Positions 9,028 through 17,296 of a stretch of 20,281 nucleotides of DNA are shown one piece after another. The stretch is from Dunaliella salina (taxonomy: Eukaryota > Chlorophyta > Chlorophyceae > Chlamydomonadales > Dunaliellaceae): NCBI GenBank assembly GCA_002284615.2, contig MU069516.1:312080-332360 (forward strand). Reading direction: 5' to 3'. Each line of letters begins with the position of its first letter. The stretch's first letter is position 1. Made by a program: the position numbers and the translations under genes. A model generated the notes under the pieces. It did no database searches. It saw only the letters and a program-made list of their open reading frames with translations, and had not been told where the DNA came from.

Positions 9028-9142
9028 TGCTGCTGCCTGGTCTTGCTACGCGTGCTTGTTTAAGCTCTAAGGGTGCCCCGCGTGTGCTCGTGACGAAAGA
9101 GCTATGAAGCTCCACAGTATCTTTGTGCAAATGATCAAGCAT
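8876..9142 (-). CDS. Small ORF with poly-Ser tract, doubtful
   Basis: An 88-codon minus-strand frame runs from ATG at 9142 to a stop at 8876. It reads MLDHLHKDTVELHSSFVTS, then a long Ser tract encoded by the (GCT)n repeat, then ELLVFVKLGYYLKIVLKS. The same repeat reads as Gln in the next frame, which stays open through LRQAWVLLENRTEELSGK to a stop near 8862, so the frame choice is uncertain. No family is recognised. It may be a real terminal exon of a minus-strand gene or chance around a microsatellite. Confidence 0.2.
8978..9036. repeat. (GCT)n trinucleotide repeat
   Basis: About 20 GCT units with one GTT interruption near 9022. The minus strand reads CAG/AGC/GCA. Unlike the other repeats, the period of three preserves any overlapping frame. 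Confidence 0.95.
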
Positions 9143-9560
9143 GGCTATTGGAACCTTGGACCATTTGGCTGTTGGGCCTGGATGCTCAGTGCCAGGGCCA
9201 CATTGGGACCTGCACAGCCTTGTGGTTATGTCCTTCGGGTCATATGTTGAAATTGGAATGATACAAGAGGTTACAAGAGAGGAAAAGGTCCATCAGTCGA
9301 CGCGCGCGACTGCTAGGCCATATGTAAACATTGGAACAATACAGAGAAGATAAGCATGGCCCCTGCGCACAGCCTCGTGGGCAAAGGCTGGGCTGCTGAT
9401 TGGCTGTGGGCCTGGGTGCTCACTGCCTGGCAGCCATGCATTTTGACTGCGTTTTACTTCTTTCTGTAGACCTGTAAACCTGGATGCCCACTGGACCAGG
9501 GCCTCCTTGGGACCTGCACAGCCTTGTGCGCAAGGCCGGGCCCTCATCTTGCTCCTCACC
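9143..9560. repeat. Degenerate tandem repeat, about 150-bp unit, three copies
   Basis: GGGACCTGCACAGCCTTGTG (about 9208), CCTGCGCACAGCCTCGTGGG (about 9362) and GGGACCTGCACAGCCTTGTG (about 9510) are spaced near 150 bp. Each follows a GGCCTGG/CCTGGATGC...ACTG block. The copies are diverged. No gene is seen here or in 9561-9968. Confidence 0.55.
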
Positions 9561-9963
9561 CAGAGCAATCATGTCCCCACCAGCTTTAGGCCCCTGTCAG
9601 CACAAGCTGACGTGCTGCTCATCAATAATCCGCCTGGAGCGATGTTTATGTACATACACACACGCGCCGCATCCCTTGTATCCCAGCTCACACGCAGGCC
9701 CATGGGCAGCTGAGATGTGCATGGAAGTCATGCTTTGTCATGAAGACCTTGCCTGGCTGCAAATGCAATCACTTGTTTTGACTGGAGGCCCTCTTTTATT
9801 TTTTTTTACAACCTTGAGCCTGGCTGCTCATGCAGCGCATGCAACTGTTAGTATTAAGTCCCTGTGAGGGGCGCACCTGCAGGCGCCAACAGTGGGGGCA
9901 GTGGATCAAGGAAGGCCTGAATTGACAAATCCAAGCCTTCCGAGGCACAATGCAAAATGCTTT

Positions 9964-9968
<5 letters not shown>
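9561..9968. other. Unassigned DNA downstream of the transporter exons
   Basis: Nothing coding was recognised. On the minus strand (transporter sense) GGTTGTAAAAAAAAATAAAAG at about 9798-9818 contains TGTAA, the usual polyadenylation signal of chlorophyte green algae, so a 3' end here is possible; this is speculative because the last exon is not identified. Confidence 0.25.

Positions 9969-10048
<80 letters not shown>
9969..10048. repeat. (CA)40 microsatellite
   Basis: An uninterrupted 80-bp run of CA. It is (TG)n in the sense of the minus-strand transporter gene and lies about 130 bp beyond the last degenerate copy of the exon array. The open frames through it are artefacts (poly His-Thr or Cys-Val). 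Confidence 0.98.
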
Positions 10049-10050
<2 letters not shown>

Positions 10051-10154
10051 TGGTAACATGGGATATCAAAGAACGGGTCCACAGTGCGCCCATTGATTGG
10101 ACATGTGGAATCATTGCCTTCGTGAGGGAAACCTCAGATTGTGTGCATGCCTCT

Positions 10155-10644
10155 TTTGAGCCTCCAAGAGACCAACTTGCGCCCAAGAATTTCAGGGCAT
10201 CATCATGGCTCCCAAAACTGATGCACTGCCTCTCCAACTAACCAGGTCCACTTTCCCCAAGGAAATCAGGGCATCATCGCATCCCCCAGACCAATGCACC
10301 ACCTCTCCCACATACTTCTTCTGAGCCTCCCACAATGACGCACCACCTCTCACGCACTTCTGAGCCTCCGAGAGATCTACTTACCCCAAGGAATTCCAGA
10401 GCATCATCGTAGCTCCCAGACCGGTGCACCACCTCTCCCACATACTTCTTCTGAGCCTCCCACAATGACGCACCACCTCTCACGCACTTCTGAGCCTCCG
10501 AGAGATCTACTTACCCCAAGAAATTCCAGAGCATCATCGTAGCTCCCAGACCGGTGCACCACCTCTCCCACATACTTCTTCTGAGCCTCCCACAATGACG
10601 CACCACCTCTCACGCACTTCTGAGCCTCCGAGAGATCCACTTAC
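10155..10644 (-). repeat. 130-bp tandem array of exon 3' end plus splice donor
   Basis: Read on the minus strand, the array repeats the end of the TM11 exon (coding VVHRSGSYDDALEFLG), its donor and about 60 bp of intron. The donors are GTAAGT at 10639-10644 (parent exon), 10509-10514 and 10379-10384; GAAAGT near 10250 (lost) and GCAAGT near 10175 follow. The first three intervals are 130, 130 and about 129 bp; the last is about 75 bp. The two units next to the parent are nearly identical to it; the two distal ones are diverged and frameshifted. Each main unit also holds two copies of GGAGGCTCAGAAG, so an older duplication is nested inside. Confidence 0.9.
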
Positions 10645-10760
10645 CCCAAGGAATTTCAGAGCATCATCGTAGCTCCCAGACCGGTGCACCACCTCTCCCA
10701 CCAGCCAGGGTCCAATCAAGCCTCCAAGGTTAGCCACAGAGTTGTACAGCGCCATAGACA
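10645..10760 (-). CDS. Transporter exon, TM11
   Basis: A 116-nt exon that opens after the acceptor TTCTTGCCCACCAG and closes at GGG|GTAAGT. It enters with two bases of a split codon and leaves in phase 0. It encodes SMALYNSVANLGG, then LIGPWLVGEVV, then HRSGSYDDALKFLG. The N-S-x-x-N-L-G-G-x-x-G-P-x-x-x-G pattern is the strongest family signal in the window. The 3' part of this exon is the source of the adjacent tandem array. Confidence 0.8.
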
Positions 10761-13700
10761 CTGGTGGGCAAGAACATTCAGCATGAGCGCATCATTGCCC
10801 CAAAATTTTGGGGTGCAGTATCTCAGCCACAAACGTGCTCTTGCCAACATGCACCTACCACCACAGCATGCCCAAGTTTGCTAGCTCCTGGTCCTACACA
10901 ATGTCAAGACTGTGCAGGGCTGCACCCTGAAGAGAGCACTACATTGCTGACAGCAAAAATAGAATGGGAAAGATGCATGTAAGGCGTTACAATTGAAGCC
11001 TGGGTTACTGATGGATGGATGTTACAGGTATTAAGCAGACATCCTGGCTCAAGTTTGTTAGCGTGACACCATTTGGAGGTCGAAGTTGCTAGCACATAAC
11101 ACACAGGGTGCTGCAGCACCTTGCAGAGCAGCTGCGCTTGCGACACTGTCACCAGCAAAAGCACTGGCGCTTTGAGACACAGGTCAAAGTAAGATGGAAA
11201 GGGAGCATGAAGTCGTTGGAAAGGGGTGCCTCCTTGGACAGGAATCATTTTTACTCAAGAAGCAGGGAGGTTTGCATCCCCTGCGCTGCATGCTGCCGCT
11301 CCCTAAAGCTGCCCTGTATGCACCCCTTGCAGTGCATGATGCTCCCTAAAACTGCATGCATCCCCTGTGCTGTTTGCATCCCCTGCGCTGCATGCTGCTC
11401 TCCCTGAAGCTGCCTGTATGCACCCCTTGCAGTGCATGCTGCTCCCTACAACTGCATGCATCCCCTGTGCTGCTTGCATCCCCTGCGCTGCATGCAACTC
11501 CCTAAAGCTGCCCTTAACGCATTTTATTCCCTGGCGCTGCATGCTGCTCACCAAAGTTGCATTTTTCCTCTGTGCTGCATGCTGCTCCCTATAGTTGCTC
11601 TGTATGCATCCCCTGCGCTGCATGCTGTTCTCCCTAAAGCTGCCTTGTATGCACCCCTTGCAGTGCATGCTGCTCCCTAAAACTGCATGCATCCCCCGTG
11701 CTGCTTGCATCCCCTATGCTTTGTACCACCTCGAAGTTGAACTTTTTGAAGAATGCTGACATGACACTGATGACACTGGTGACGCTCTCAGGCATGCTCA
11801 AGCAGAAGTGTTGGTACGAGGATAAGTGAGGAAGTTCCTGGTGGGACCGTGACACCGCTTACCAGGCACACCGCTTAAGTGATGGTGTTGCATTCCCGCA
11901 AGGTGATTTGGAAGGTGCACACCACTTACCAGGCACACACTGGGAGTTGTTGCTGACCAAAGGGATGAAGGAGTTGATGATGGAATTGGAGCCCTGCAGC
12001 CAGTGCACGAGGATAAACTCGAGATGCTTGAAGGCCAATTGAGGCCATGATCCTCAGGGAGGCAAAAAGTCCCACAAAGGTTGCAGTGGAGGAAATGGAG
12101 CTTGCAGTGTGCATCACAAAATGGGGATCCCTGGAACAGGCCACCTTGGTCCTTTCATAGGCCATGGCCGTGTCATGATGAAGCAGCCAACTTTTCAGCC
12201 TCAAATTCACCCGCCTCCCATGCACGCATGCCACCAAGACGCACAGGGCAACAAAGGCCCCCACACAGTATATACTGCTGTATATGGCATACATTATGTA
12301 TAGCGCTGTGAAAAATACTGTACCCGTCTCACCTGTATGCATGCCACCACGACGCACAGGGCAACAAGGCCCACAAGCAGTATAGAATGCTATATACAGT
12401 GTATCATACATCAGTATAATACTATGACATATACTTCACCCATCTCACCTGTACGCATGCCACCACGATGCACAGGGCAACGAAGGACCTACAGTCAACA
12501 TGAATGTGTCATGATCAAAAGTTGGTGCTGTTCAGCAAGGGCTTCGCTAGCATCAGATGCTACATTGCCAGTTGGCTGCTGCATTGCATGGCGTTAGCAG
12601 CACTCCACGCAATGGTGGAATGCATGAGTTGACCCGATCTTAGTGCTGTCGGGTGTGCTGCTTGGCTTGGCAAGCCCGGGAAGCTTTGCATGTGCGCATG
12701 CACGCACGCACGCATGCGCGCACACACGCACGCACGCCTGCAACAGCAAGGTGGTGTCGAGGAACGGTGTTAACACCATTTTGGGACACGCACACCTGCC
12801 AGGAACAGGCACAAGGAGAAGACCAGCAGACACGCACCTATGCTTCCCGAGGCGGTGTAAAAGGAAAAGTTGCTGCCAGGCATGTACTATGTATTATGCT
12901 GCATCCTAAGGAGTTGCAGGAAACATCCAAGAGCTTACAGGGAAAACGCGCCCGTGCGCACAGAACCACCATGCTGAAAAATCAAAACCAAACCAATTTG
13001 CTATGAAGTCTCCACATGGGAAAAGTCCGAGCTAGCGCTAAAACCTCTGCATACTGCTGTACCAGCCGGCAGGGTGGACCACACCACTGTGCAGCTTGCT
13101 GCAAGTTGGCGTGGGCCACCCTGCAGGCCGCTGCTGCAGCTGCTGCTACCGCAACTGCAGCTGCTACTTGCAGGGTGGCCCTGTTGAGTGGGTGGGTTGG
13201 GATGGGTATGGGGCATGTGGCATGTGGCATGTGGTATGGGGCATTGGGCTACAGCTGGGTGCGCGCATCTTGGGTGGAGCAGCTGCAGTGGGAGCATCCG
13301 CAGCCCCGCCCTCCCCGCACACGCTGGTTGAGGGCCCGCGCATGCCTAACAATACAAGATCAGTTTCACTCGTGGGTGTGGGAGTGGGTGTGGCACCCAG
13401 TTTGTTGCTGTACAGGGGCGTGGGTGTGTGACATGACAGGCCTAGCACAACTCACCTGGGCAGTGCAGGGCAGTGGTTTCCCAACAAGGCAGGCACTCTA
13501 AAGAAGTGTAACGCTCAGAGGGGTGTAACTCTCAGAGGATCCCTACTTGGAGTTCTAAATCCATGCGAAACTTTGCATTGAAGAAATGTTCACTCGACCA
13601 AACAGCAGAAATTTACAAGACTTTCTGTCGGACTTTTGGGGATATCCATTTTCATAGTCGCGGAGAGTCATTTCCATGATCGCAATTTCAATAACAATTC

Positions 13701-13995
13701 TATACAGGTTACCCCCGCTTCATGGCTTTTTCTTCTTGCTTAGCAGCACAGGAGCCGCATTGCCAACTTTCCTGATTGCTTGCAGTAATTTTACTCGTTG
13801 CACAATGTTCATCGTCTTACCAAGATTAAGGGGGGGTTTCCTAAATAGCAAGGACCAGAAGTTGAAACCATCATACACTGCTCACAGGGCGACATACCAT
13901 ACGGTGGAGATGGCTGCCAATCGAGGTAAAGATGCGAACAGGATGGACGCCACAAAGTAGGGCATCGCGAGGTGAAGGGACCGCTCATTGCATTT
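10645..13995 (-). CDS. MFS transporter (ACS / sugar-phosphate-anion symporter type), spliced, partial
   Basis: The minus strand carries scattered exons of a 12-TM major facilitator transporter. Two are diagnostic. The exon at 13898-13995 has NERSLHLAMPYF, the ERxxHxAxP start of TM9 typical of the ACS family. The exon at 10645-10760 has ALYNSVANLGGLIGPWLVG, the TM11 signature of the same family, followed by a SGSYDDAL loop. Between them, exons at 12796-12872 (probable TM10) and 11930-12052 (uncertain) join without breaking phase. Introns are about 1 kb and packed with minisatellites. ACS members move organic anions, sugar phosphates, phosphate or vitamins across membranes with a coupled ion; substrate and membrane cannot be inferred here. 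TM1-8 should lie above 14.0 kb and TM12 below 10.2 kb, but I found neither, so the gene may be longer than the window or partly decayed. Confidence 0.7.
10761..11270 (-). other. Probable intron of the transporter
   Basis: No exon recognised. The minus-strand open frame 10904-11248 has no transporter feature. The bases just above the TM11 exon form a reasonable branch point and pyrimidine tract (GCTGAATGTTCTTGCCCACC) before the AG. Confidence 0.45.
11271..11720. repeat. Higher-order minisatellite, about 34-bp subunit, 102-bp unit
   Basis: Variants of CTGCATGCTGCTCCCTAAA and GCATCCCCTGCGCTGCATGC alternate. Larger units beginning TTGCATCCCCTGCGCTG start at about 11272, 11374 and 11474 (100-102 bp apart), each built from about three 34-bp subunits. 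A rearranged part at about 11510-11600 breaks the regularity. It lies within the transporter intron; the frames open across it are not genes. Confidence 0.85.
11721..11929 (-). other. Between-repeat stretch with an exon-like open frame
   Basis: The minus strand reads CLSMPESVTSVISVMSAFF then KKFNFEVVQ (about 11724-11805), preceded by a plausible acceptor GTCCCACCAG near 11846. It is protein-like but not recognisable as part of the transporter, and no clear donor follows before the minisatellite. Confidence 0.2.
11930..12052 (-). CDS. Possible transporter exon between TM10 and TM11
   Basis: A 123-nt segment lies between CCCTGAG (acceptor) and CCTG|GTAAGTGG (strong donor). It reads HLEFILVHWLQGSNSIINSF then IPLVSNNSQCVP. 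Entering with two bases and leaving with one, it joins the TM10 exon upstream and the TM11 exon downstream in phase. However, ACS transporters usually have a GPFWxLP-like link here and that is not seen, and another frame of the same DNA is also open. The good donor and matching phase are the only positive evidence. Confidence 0.35.
12219..12490 (-). repeat. About 115-bp tandem repeat, three copies, carrying an exon-like end
   Basis: On the minus strand each copy carries TTGCCCTGTGC.TC.TGGTGGCATGC (coding FVALCIVVACVQ in one frame). The upper two then have ACAG|GTGAGA-YGGG, a good splice donor (12441-12448 and 12325-12332); the lowest has lost it. Starts of ATGCCACCA on the plus strand are at 12228, 12341 and 12457 (113 and 116 bp). 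The AT-rich spacers contain GTATA/TATAC runs. The hydrophobic coding stretch could be an old transmembrane exon end or chance. Confidence 0.7.
12690..12740. repeat. Alternating purine-pyrimidine run (GCAC/GCGC)
   Basis: CATGTGCGCATGCACGCACG and the following bases up to about 12740 alternate strictly over most of their length. Such DNA favours Z-form. It lies in the transporter intron next to the probable TM10 exon. Confidence 0.7.
12796..12872 (-). CDS. Probable transporter exon, TM10
   Basis: A 77-nt segment between ATGCCTGGCAG (acceptor) and GGCAG|GTGTGC (donor). It encodes NFSFYTASGS then IGACLLVFSLCLFLAG, a clear hydrophobic helix. It starts with one base, completing the TG left at the end of the TM9 exon, so the two join in phase. 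Position and hydrophobicity suit TM10 of the same transporter. The donor is only moderate, so the exact 3' end may differ. Confidence 0.5.
13113..13181. other. Hairpin with 13-bp perfect arms and GCAGCTGC core
   Basis: GGGCCACCCTGCA at 13113-13125 is perfectly inverted at 13169-13181. The 43-bp loop contains further inverted GCAGCTGC blocks, so it can fold into a longer imperfect stem. The Ala-rich open frame over it (13016-13501) reflects composition only. Confidence 0.65.
13210..13510. other. G/T-rich low-complexity DNA in the transporter intron
   Basis: Contains GGCATGTGGCATGTGGCATG near 13212-13235 and repeated GGGTGTGGG motifs. No gene, no splice-site pair of interest. Confidence 0.5.
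13511..13897 (-). other. Probable intron of the transporter
   Basis: No exon recognised. The plus-strand open frame 13676-13960 is partly antisense to the TM9 exon and has no motif. Confidence 0.4.
13898..13995 (-). CDS. Transporter exon, TM9
   Basis: A 98-nt exon from GATGCTCGCAG (acceptor) to CCGTATG|GTATGT (donor). It encodes KCNERSLHLAMPYFVASILF then ASLPRLAAISTV and ends with the first two bases of a codon. In ACS-family transporters the cytoplasmic loop before TM9 carries E-R-R-x-H followed by a small/Pro residue pair and a hydrophobic run; NERSLHLAMP fits this closely. Together with the TM11 exon it fixes the orientation of the gene. Confidence 0.7.
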
Positions 13996-14666
13996 CTGCG
14001 AGCATCGTGCGCGCAATGCAGTGCATGAGCCACATGTTTCGGAGGAAGGCTATTGACGCATGTCTAGTGAACTCCTCACTAGGAAGCAATGTGCAGGAGG
14101 TAGACTGGGAAGCTCAGAGCACAGTATAATACATTACATTAGCCAGGAAGTTTGGCTGCTTGTATCATGAAAGAAAATCCATGAGCTTGGTGATCAAACA
14201 ATAAGTAGCATGGTCTTGGTTTCGGAAAAAAAAGAAACACATCCTCAGGACGAACAACTTCAGGAAATGGAAAGAAGACTGGGAGGCTCCGGGAAAGGAA
14301 ACAAACTCACACTCTTGTGCAGCGCTGCCCTGGACTGTGCTCTGCAGAACATAGAATCATTTGCTGCAAAGACCGATTGGCACTGGGACACAAGCACGCC
14401 TGCATTCCGGGAAGCATTCTCAGTGCTTAGCTCTTAGTTTGAGAGCCTGTGCGACAACATTTCTTTGGTCTGAGCAATGAACTTTGAGCACTTGAGCAAT
14501 TAACTTGGTGTTCAGAATTTCAAACATCAGCTTGGGAGAGTATTGAGGTACAGCTGACGTTTGATAATATTGGTAGTGTGCAGAGCCAGTTAACTGTCAT
14601 TTGGTAACTTATCTTGGCTGAGTATTCCTGTCTCGTCGCTCTCTTATGTAATACCAGTACACCTCA

Positions 14667-14670
<4 letters not shown>
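13996..14670. other. Unassigned DNA upstream of the TM9 exon, with a plus-strand ORF
   Basis: A 75-codon plus-strand frame (14210-14437) reads KKETHPQDEQLQEMERRLGG then ALQNIESFAAKTDWHWD and ends TPAFREAFSVLSS. It is protein-like and has a coiled-coil-like start, but has no recognised family and no splice context. It lies opposite to where TM8 and earlier transporter exons were expected; none was found on the minus strand here. Confidence 0.3.

Positions 14671-14748
<78 letters not shown>
14671..14748. repeat. (GT)n microsatellite ending in GCGCGC
   Basis: About 36 GT units followed by a short GCGCGC run. It is (CA)n in transporter sense. ORFs through it on both strands are artefacts. Confidence 0.97.
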
Positions 14749-14749
<1 letters not shown>

Positions 14750-14885
14750 ATATGCCCGCACCTGAGATCTGTGCCCCAGCCATAGAGCAAACAGCGCAGC
14801 TCCGGCAAACGGCAGCGCAGTCAGCATGACAGCCCTCCTGGCTTGTTGGTTCGAAGCTCCATCTTTGTCACCCCCCACCCACACG

Positions 14886-15930
14886 TTGGTGGTGTGATGC
14901 GCGCCAGCCCCCGCCTCTTGCACAGCTTGTGCTGCATTACTGCAAACATAGTCGACAGCGCAGTGACCTGATTCTGGCGTACAGCTTGTGCTGCATTATT
15001 CACGTCTTTGCCGCTCCTCACCCATACATTAATGGTGTGATGCGTGCCAGCCCCCGCCTTTTGCACAGCTTGTGCTGCATTACTGCACACAGAGCCAAAC
15101 AGGGCAGTGACATGACTTCAGCACACAGCTTGTGCTGCATTACTGCACTTTTTGCACAGCTTGCGCTGCGTTACTGCACACAGAGTCGACAGTGCTGCGG
15201 TAAAATCTCAGCGCACAGCTTGTACTGTATCACTGCACGCAAAGTCAACAGTGTAGCGACATGATTTTTGCGCACAGCTTGTGCTGCATTGCTTACATCT
15301 TTGTCACACCCTGCCCACACGTTGGTGGTGTGATGCGCGCCAGCCCCCGCCTCTTGCACAGCTTGTGCTGCATTGCTGCACACAGGGTCAAACAGCGCAG
15401 TGACTTGATTTTGGCGCACAGCTTGTGCTGCATTATTTGCGTCTTTGCCGCTCCTCACCCATGCATTAATATTGTGATGCGTGCCAGCTCCCACCTCTTG
15501 TGCAGCTTGTGCTGCATTATTTACGTCTTTGCCGCTCCTCACCCATACATTAATAGTGTGATGCGTGCCAGCTCCCACCTCTTGCGCAGCTTGTGCTGCA
15601 TTACTGCACACAGAGTCAAACAGCGCAGTGATTTCAGCACAGCTTGTGCTGCATTACTGCACGCAGAGTCAGCAGTGTAGCGATGCGATTTCGGCACACA
15701 GCTTGGGCTGCATTGCTTACGTTTTTGTCACCCCCACACACACATTGGTAGAGTAATGCACGCCAGCCCCCCCTTCTTGCACAGCTTGTGCTGCACTACT
15801 GCACACAGGGTCAAACAGCACAGTGATAAGTTCATCGCACAGCTCATGCGGCATCACTGCACCAAAGCAAGATTGCAGCGACATGATTTTGGCGCACAGC
15901 TCATGCTGCCTTACAGCACGGAATAAACAG
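14886..15930. repeat. Higher-order satellite built on CACAGCTTGTGCTGCATTAC
   Basis: The core CACAGCTTGTGCTGCATTAC recurs at least a dozen times. It alternates with two spacer types: a short one (GCACACAGAGTCAAACAGCG then GTGACTTGATTTTGGCG, about 60 bp unit) and a long one (CGTCTTTGCCGCTCCTCACC then ATTAATGGTGTGATGCGTGC and CAGCCCCCGCCTCTTG, about 85 bp unit). The last copies (15700-15930) are most diverged. No start, splice or family evidence supports coding, despite open frames of 90-146 codons on both strands. Confidence 0.9.
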
Positions 15931-16200
15931 TGCCGCGGTATTGTTTTGGTGAAGCCGGTGCTTTAACTTAAAGTTTAAGTGGTGCGCCCTCCTCGTCAAT
16001 GCACAGTCACTTGGGCATTCTTGGGTATTCCTGGGTATCAAAAACGTTTTCTTGGGTATCAATCGTACCCATAGTGCCTCTAAACATAGGAGAATGACAA
16101 CAAATTTAGTGATATAAATTGGATCAGAATTCATTGGGTCAGACTTTAGCATGCCAGCCACAGCTGTTCATCTCTCTCTGGCCTGGATTGCAATCTGAGG
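15931..16200. other. Unassigned DNA
   Basis: No gene or repeat recognised apart from a small triplication of CTTGGGTATTC-like words near 16010-16060. Confidence 0.35.
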
Positions 16201-16215
16201 TGCTGTCCGGCTGGC

Positions 16216-16320
16216 TTCAGGGTCAAACGCTTCCTTGGGTCACTTAGCTCCAGGACCCAGGAACGCTCCCCTGGGCCATACTGCTTTAGGGTCAAACGCG
16301 TCCCTGGGTGACCAGCGTAA
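16216..16320. repeat. Imperfect direct repeat, 73-bp period
   Basis: AGGGTCAAACGC followed by TTCCTTGGGTCAC (about 16219) and again by GTCCCTGGGTGAC (about 16291). The overlapping minus-strand ORF 16146-16355 has no motif. Confidence 0.5.
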
Positions 16321-16404
16321 TCTGCTGAGACACCTTCAGTTGCAGAGAGCTCCATCTATTGCTAGCATCTTTACTGCCTATGACAGGCACCACCACAAAG
16401 ACTC

Positions 16405-16456
16405 ACGGCTGTATTTGTACAGGCACATACAGCGATGAACCCTCACCTTACCTTAA
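16405..16456 (+). mobile_element. Possible third ACCTT-tailed retroelement end
   Basis: ACAGGCACATACAGCGATGA followed by ACCCTCACCTTACCTT resembles the last 50 bp of the elements at 837-915 and 7491-7586 (AGGCGGATAAAGCGATG then TTACCTT). It is more diverged and no target-site duplication was found, so it may be an older copy or a related family. Confidence 0.4.
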
Positions 16457-16809
16457 AACAAAAATTTTTGGAATGAATCCATTCTTAGTTTAGTTTGTTT
16501 AGTCGAACACACTCTCAGCTTTTTTTGTAGGGAGCTCTGATGGCAAGCCGCAGGCGACTTCCCCCCTTCCAAAATTTGCAGTTAGCACAAAAACAGCCAC
16601 ACATGCTTAACAGGTTAACAGCCTGAGGACAGGAAACTAGGATTCCTTTGCCAAAACACAACAGAAGGCAGGGAGCGCCACTTGGTCCGCATTCTGGCTA
16701 GGGAGGTTCATTCCCATGCAAACTTGTCTGGAAAAAGTGTGCATATCCTGGCTCTTGCTCTTTATCTGACGCGGCAAATCACCCTCCACCTAACTTCCTT
16801 GAGCTCCTT
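16457..16809. other. Unassigned DNA
   Basis: No gene, no repeat family. No open frame of note on either strand. Confidence 0.4.
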
Positions 16810-17275
16810 GTTCATGAGTGCACCCTTTCCCCCACTCACGCGAGTTCCTTGTCCTTGAAGGCACCCTTCATGAGCGCACCCTTTATGAATGCACCCTTGA
16901 ACCCACCCTTCCCCTTGACCGCACCCTTGACCGCACCCTTCATGAACGCGCCCTTGCCCCAGCTCACTCGAGTTCCTTCTCCTTGTTCACGAACGTACCC
17001 TTCCCCCCAACTCACTTGGATCCCTACCCCAGATTCACGAACGTACCCTCGCCCCCACTCACTTGAGTTCCTTCTCCTTGTCCACGAACGTACCCTCCCC
17101 CCAAACTCACTTGGATCCCTACCCCAGATTCACGAACGTACCCTCGCCCCCACTCACTTGAGTTCCTTCTCCTTGTCCACGAACGTACCCTCCCCCCAAA
17201 CTCACTTGGATTCCTACCCCAGATTCACGAACGTACCCTCGCCCCCACTCACTTGAGTTCCTTCTCCTTGTTCAT
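16810..17275. repeat. 95-bp minisatellite (CACGAACGTACCCTC)
   Basis: Three near-identical 95-bp units (CACGAACGTACCCTCGCCC at about 17036, 17131 and 17226) follow a less regular part made of CGCACCCTTCATGAACGCAC-like words. Each unit has two halves, one with ACTCACTTGAGTTCCTTC and one with ACTCACTTGGATCCCTACC. The period is not a multiple of three, so the open frames (16818-17256) change meaning from unit to unit. Confidence 0.9.
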
Positions 17276-17296
17276 GAGCGCATGCACGATGATCGG

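Noticed and set aside
9854..10241. ORFs with poly His-Thr or Cys-Val on both strands
   Set aside because: They are readings of the (CA)40 microsatellite and the exon array.
13016..13501. 161-codon plus-strand ORF with poly-Ala
   Set aside because: Low-complexity GC-rich hairpin and GGGTG-rich DNA; composition explains the open frame.
13676..13960. 94-codon plus-strand ORF with a hydrophobic start
   Set aside because: Partly antisense to the TM9 exon; the minus-strand reading has family motifs and good splice sites.
14929..15680. ORFs of 111-146 codons over the CACAGCTTGTG satellite
   Set aside because: Open on both strands, no start or splice context, and explained by the repeat.
14886..15930. 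CRISPR-like pattern (short repeat, variable spacers)
   Set aside because: Spacers are themselves repeated and of two classes, repeats are not constant in length, there are no cas genes, and the context is eukaryotic.
16818..17256. 82- and 135-codon ORFs over the 95-bp repeat
   Set aside because: The period is not a multiple of three, so the peptide changes with each unit; not a conserved repeat protein.
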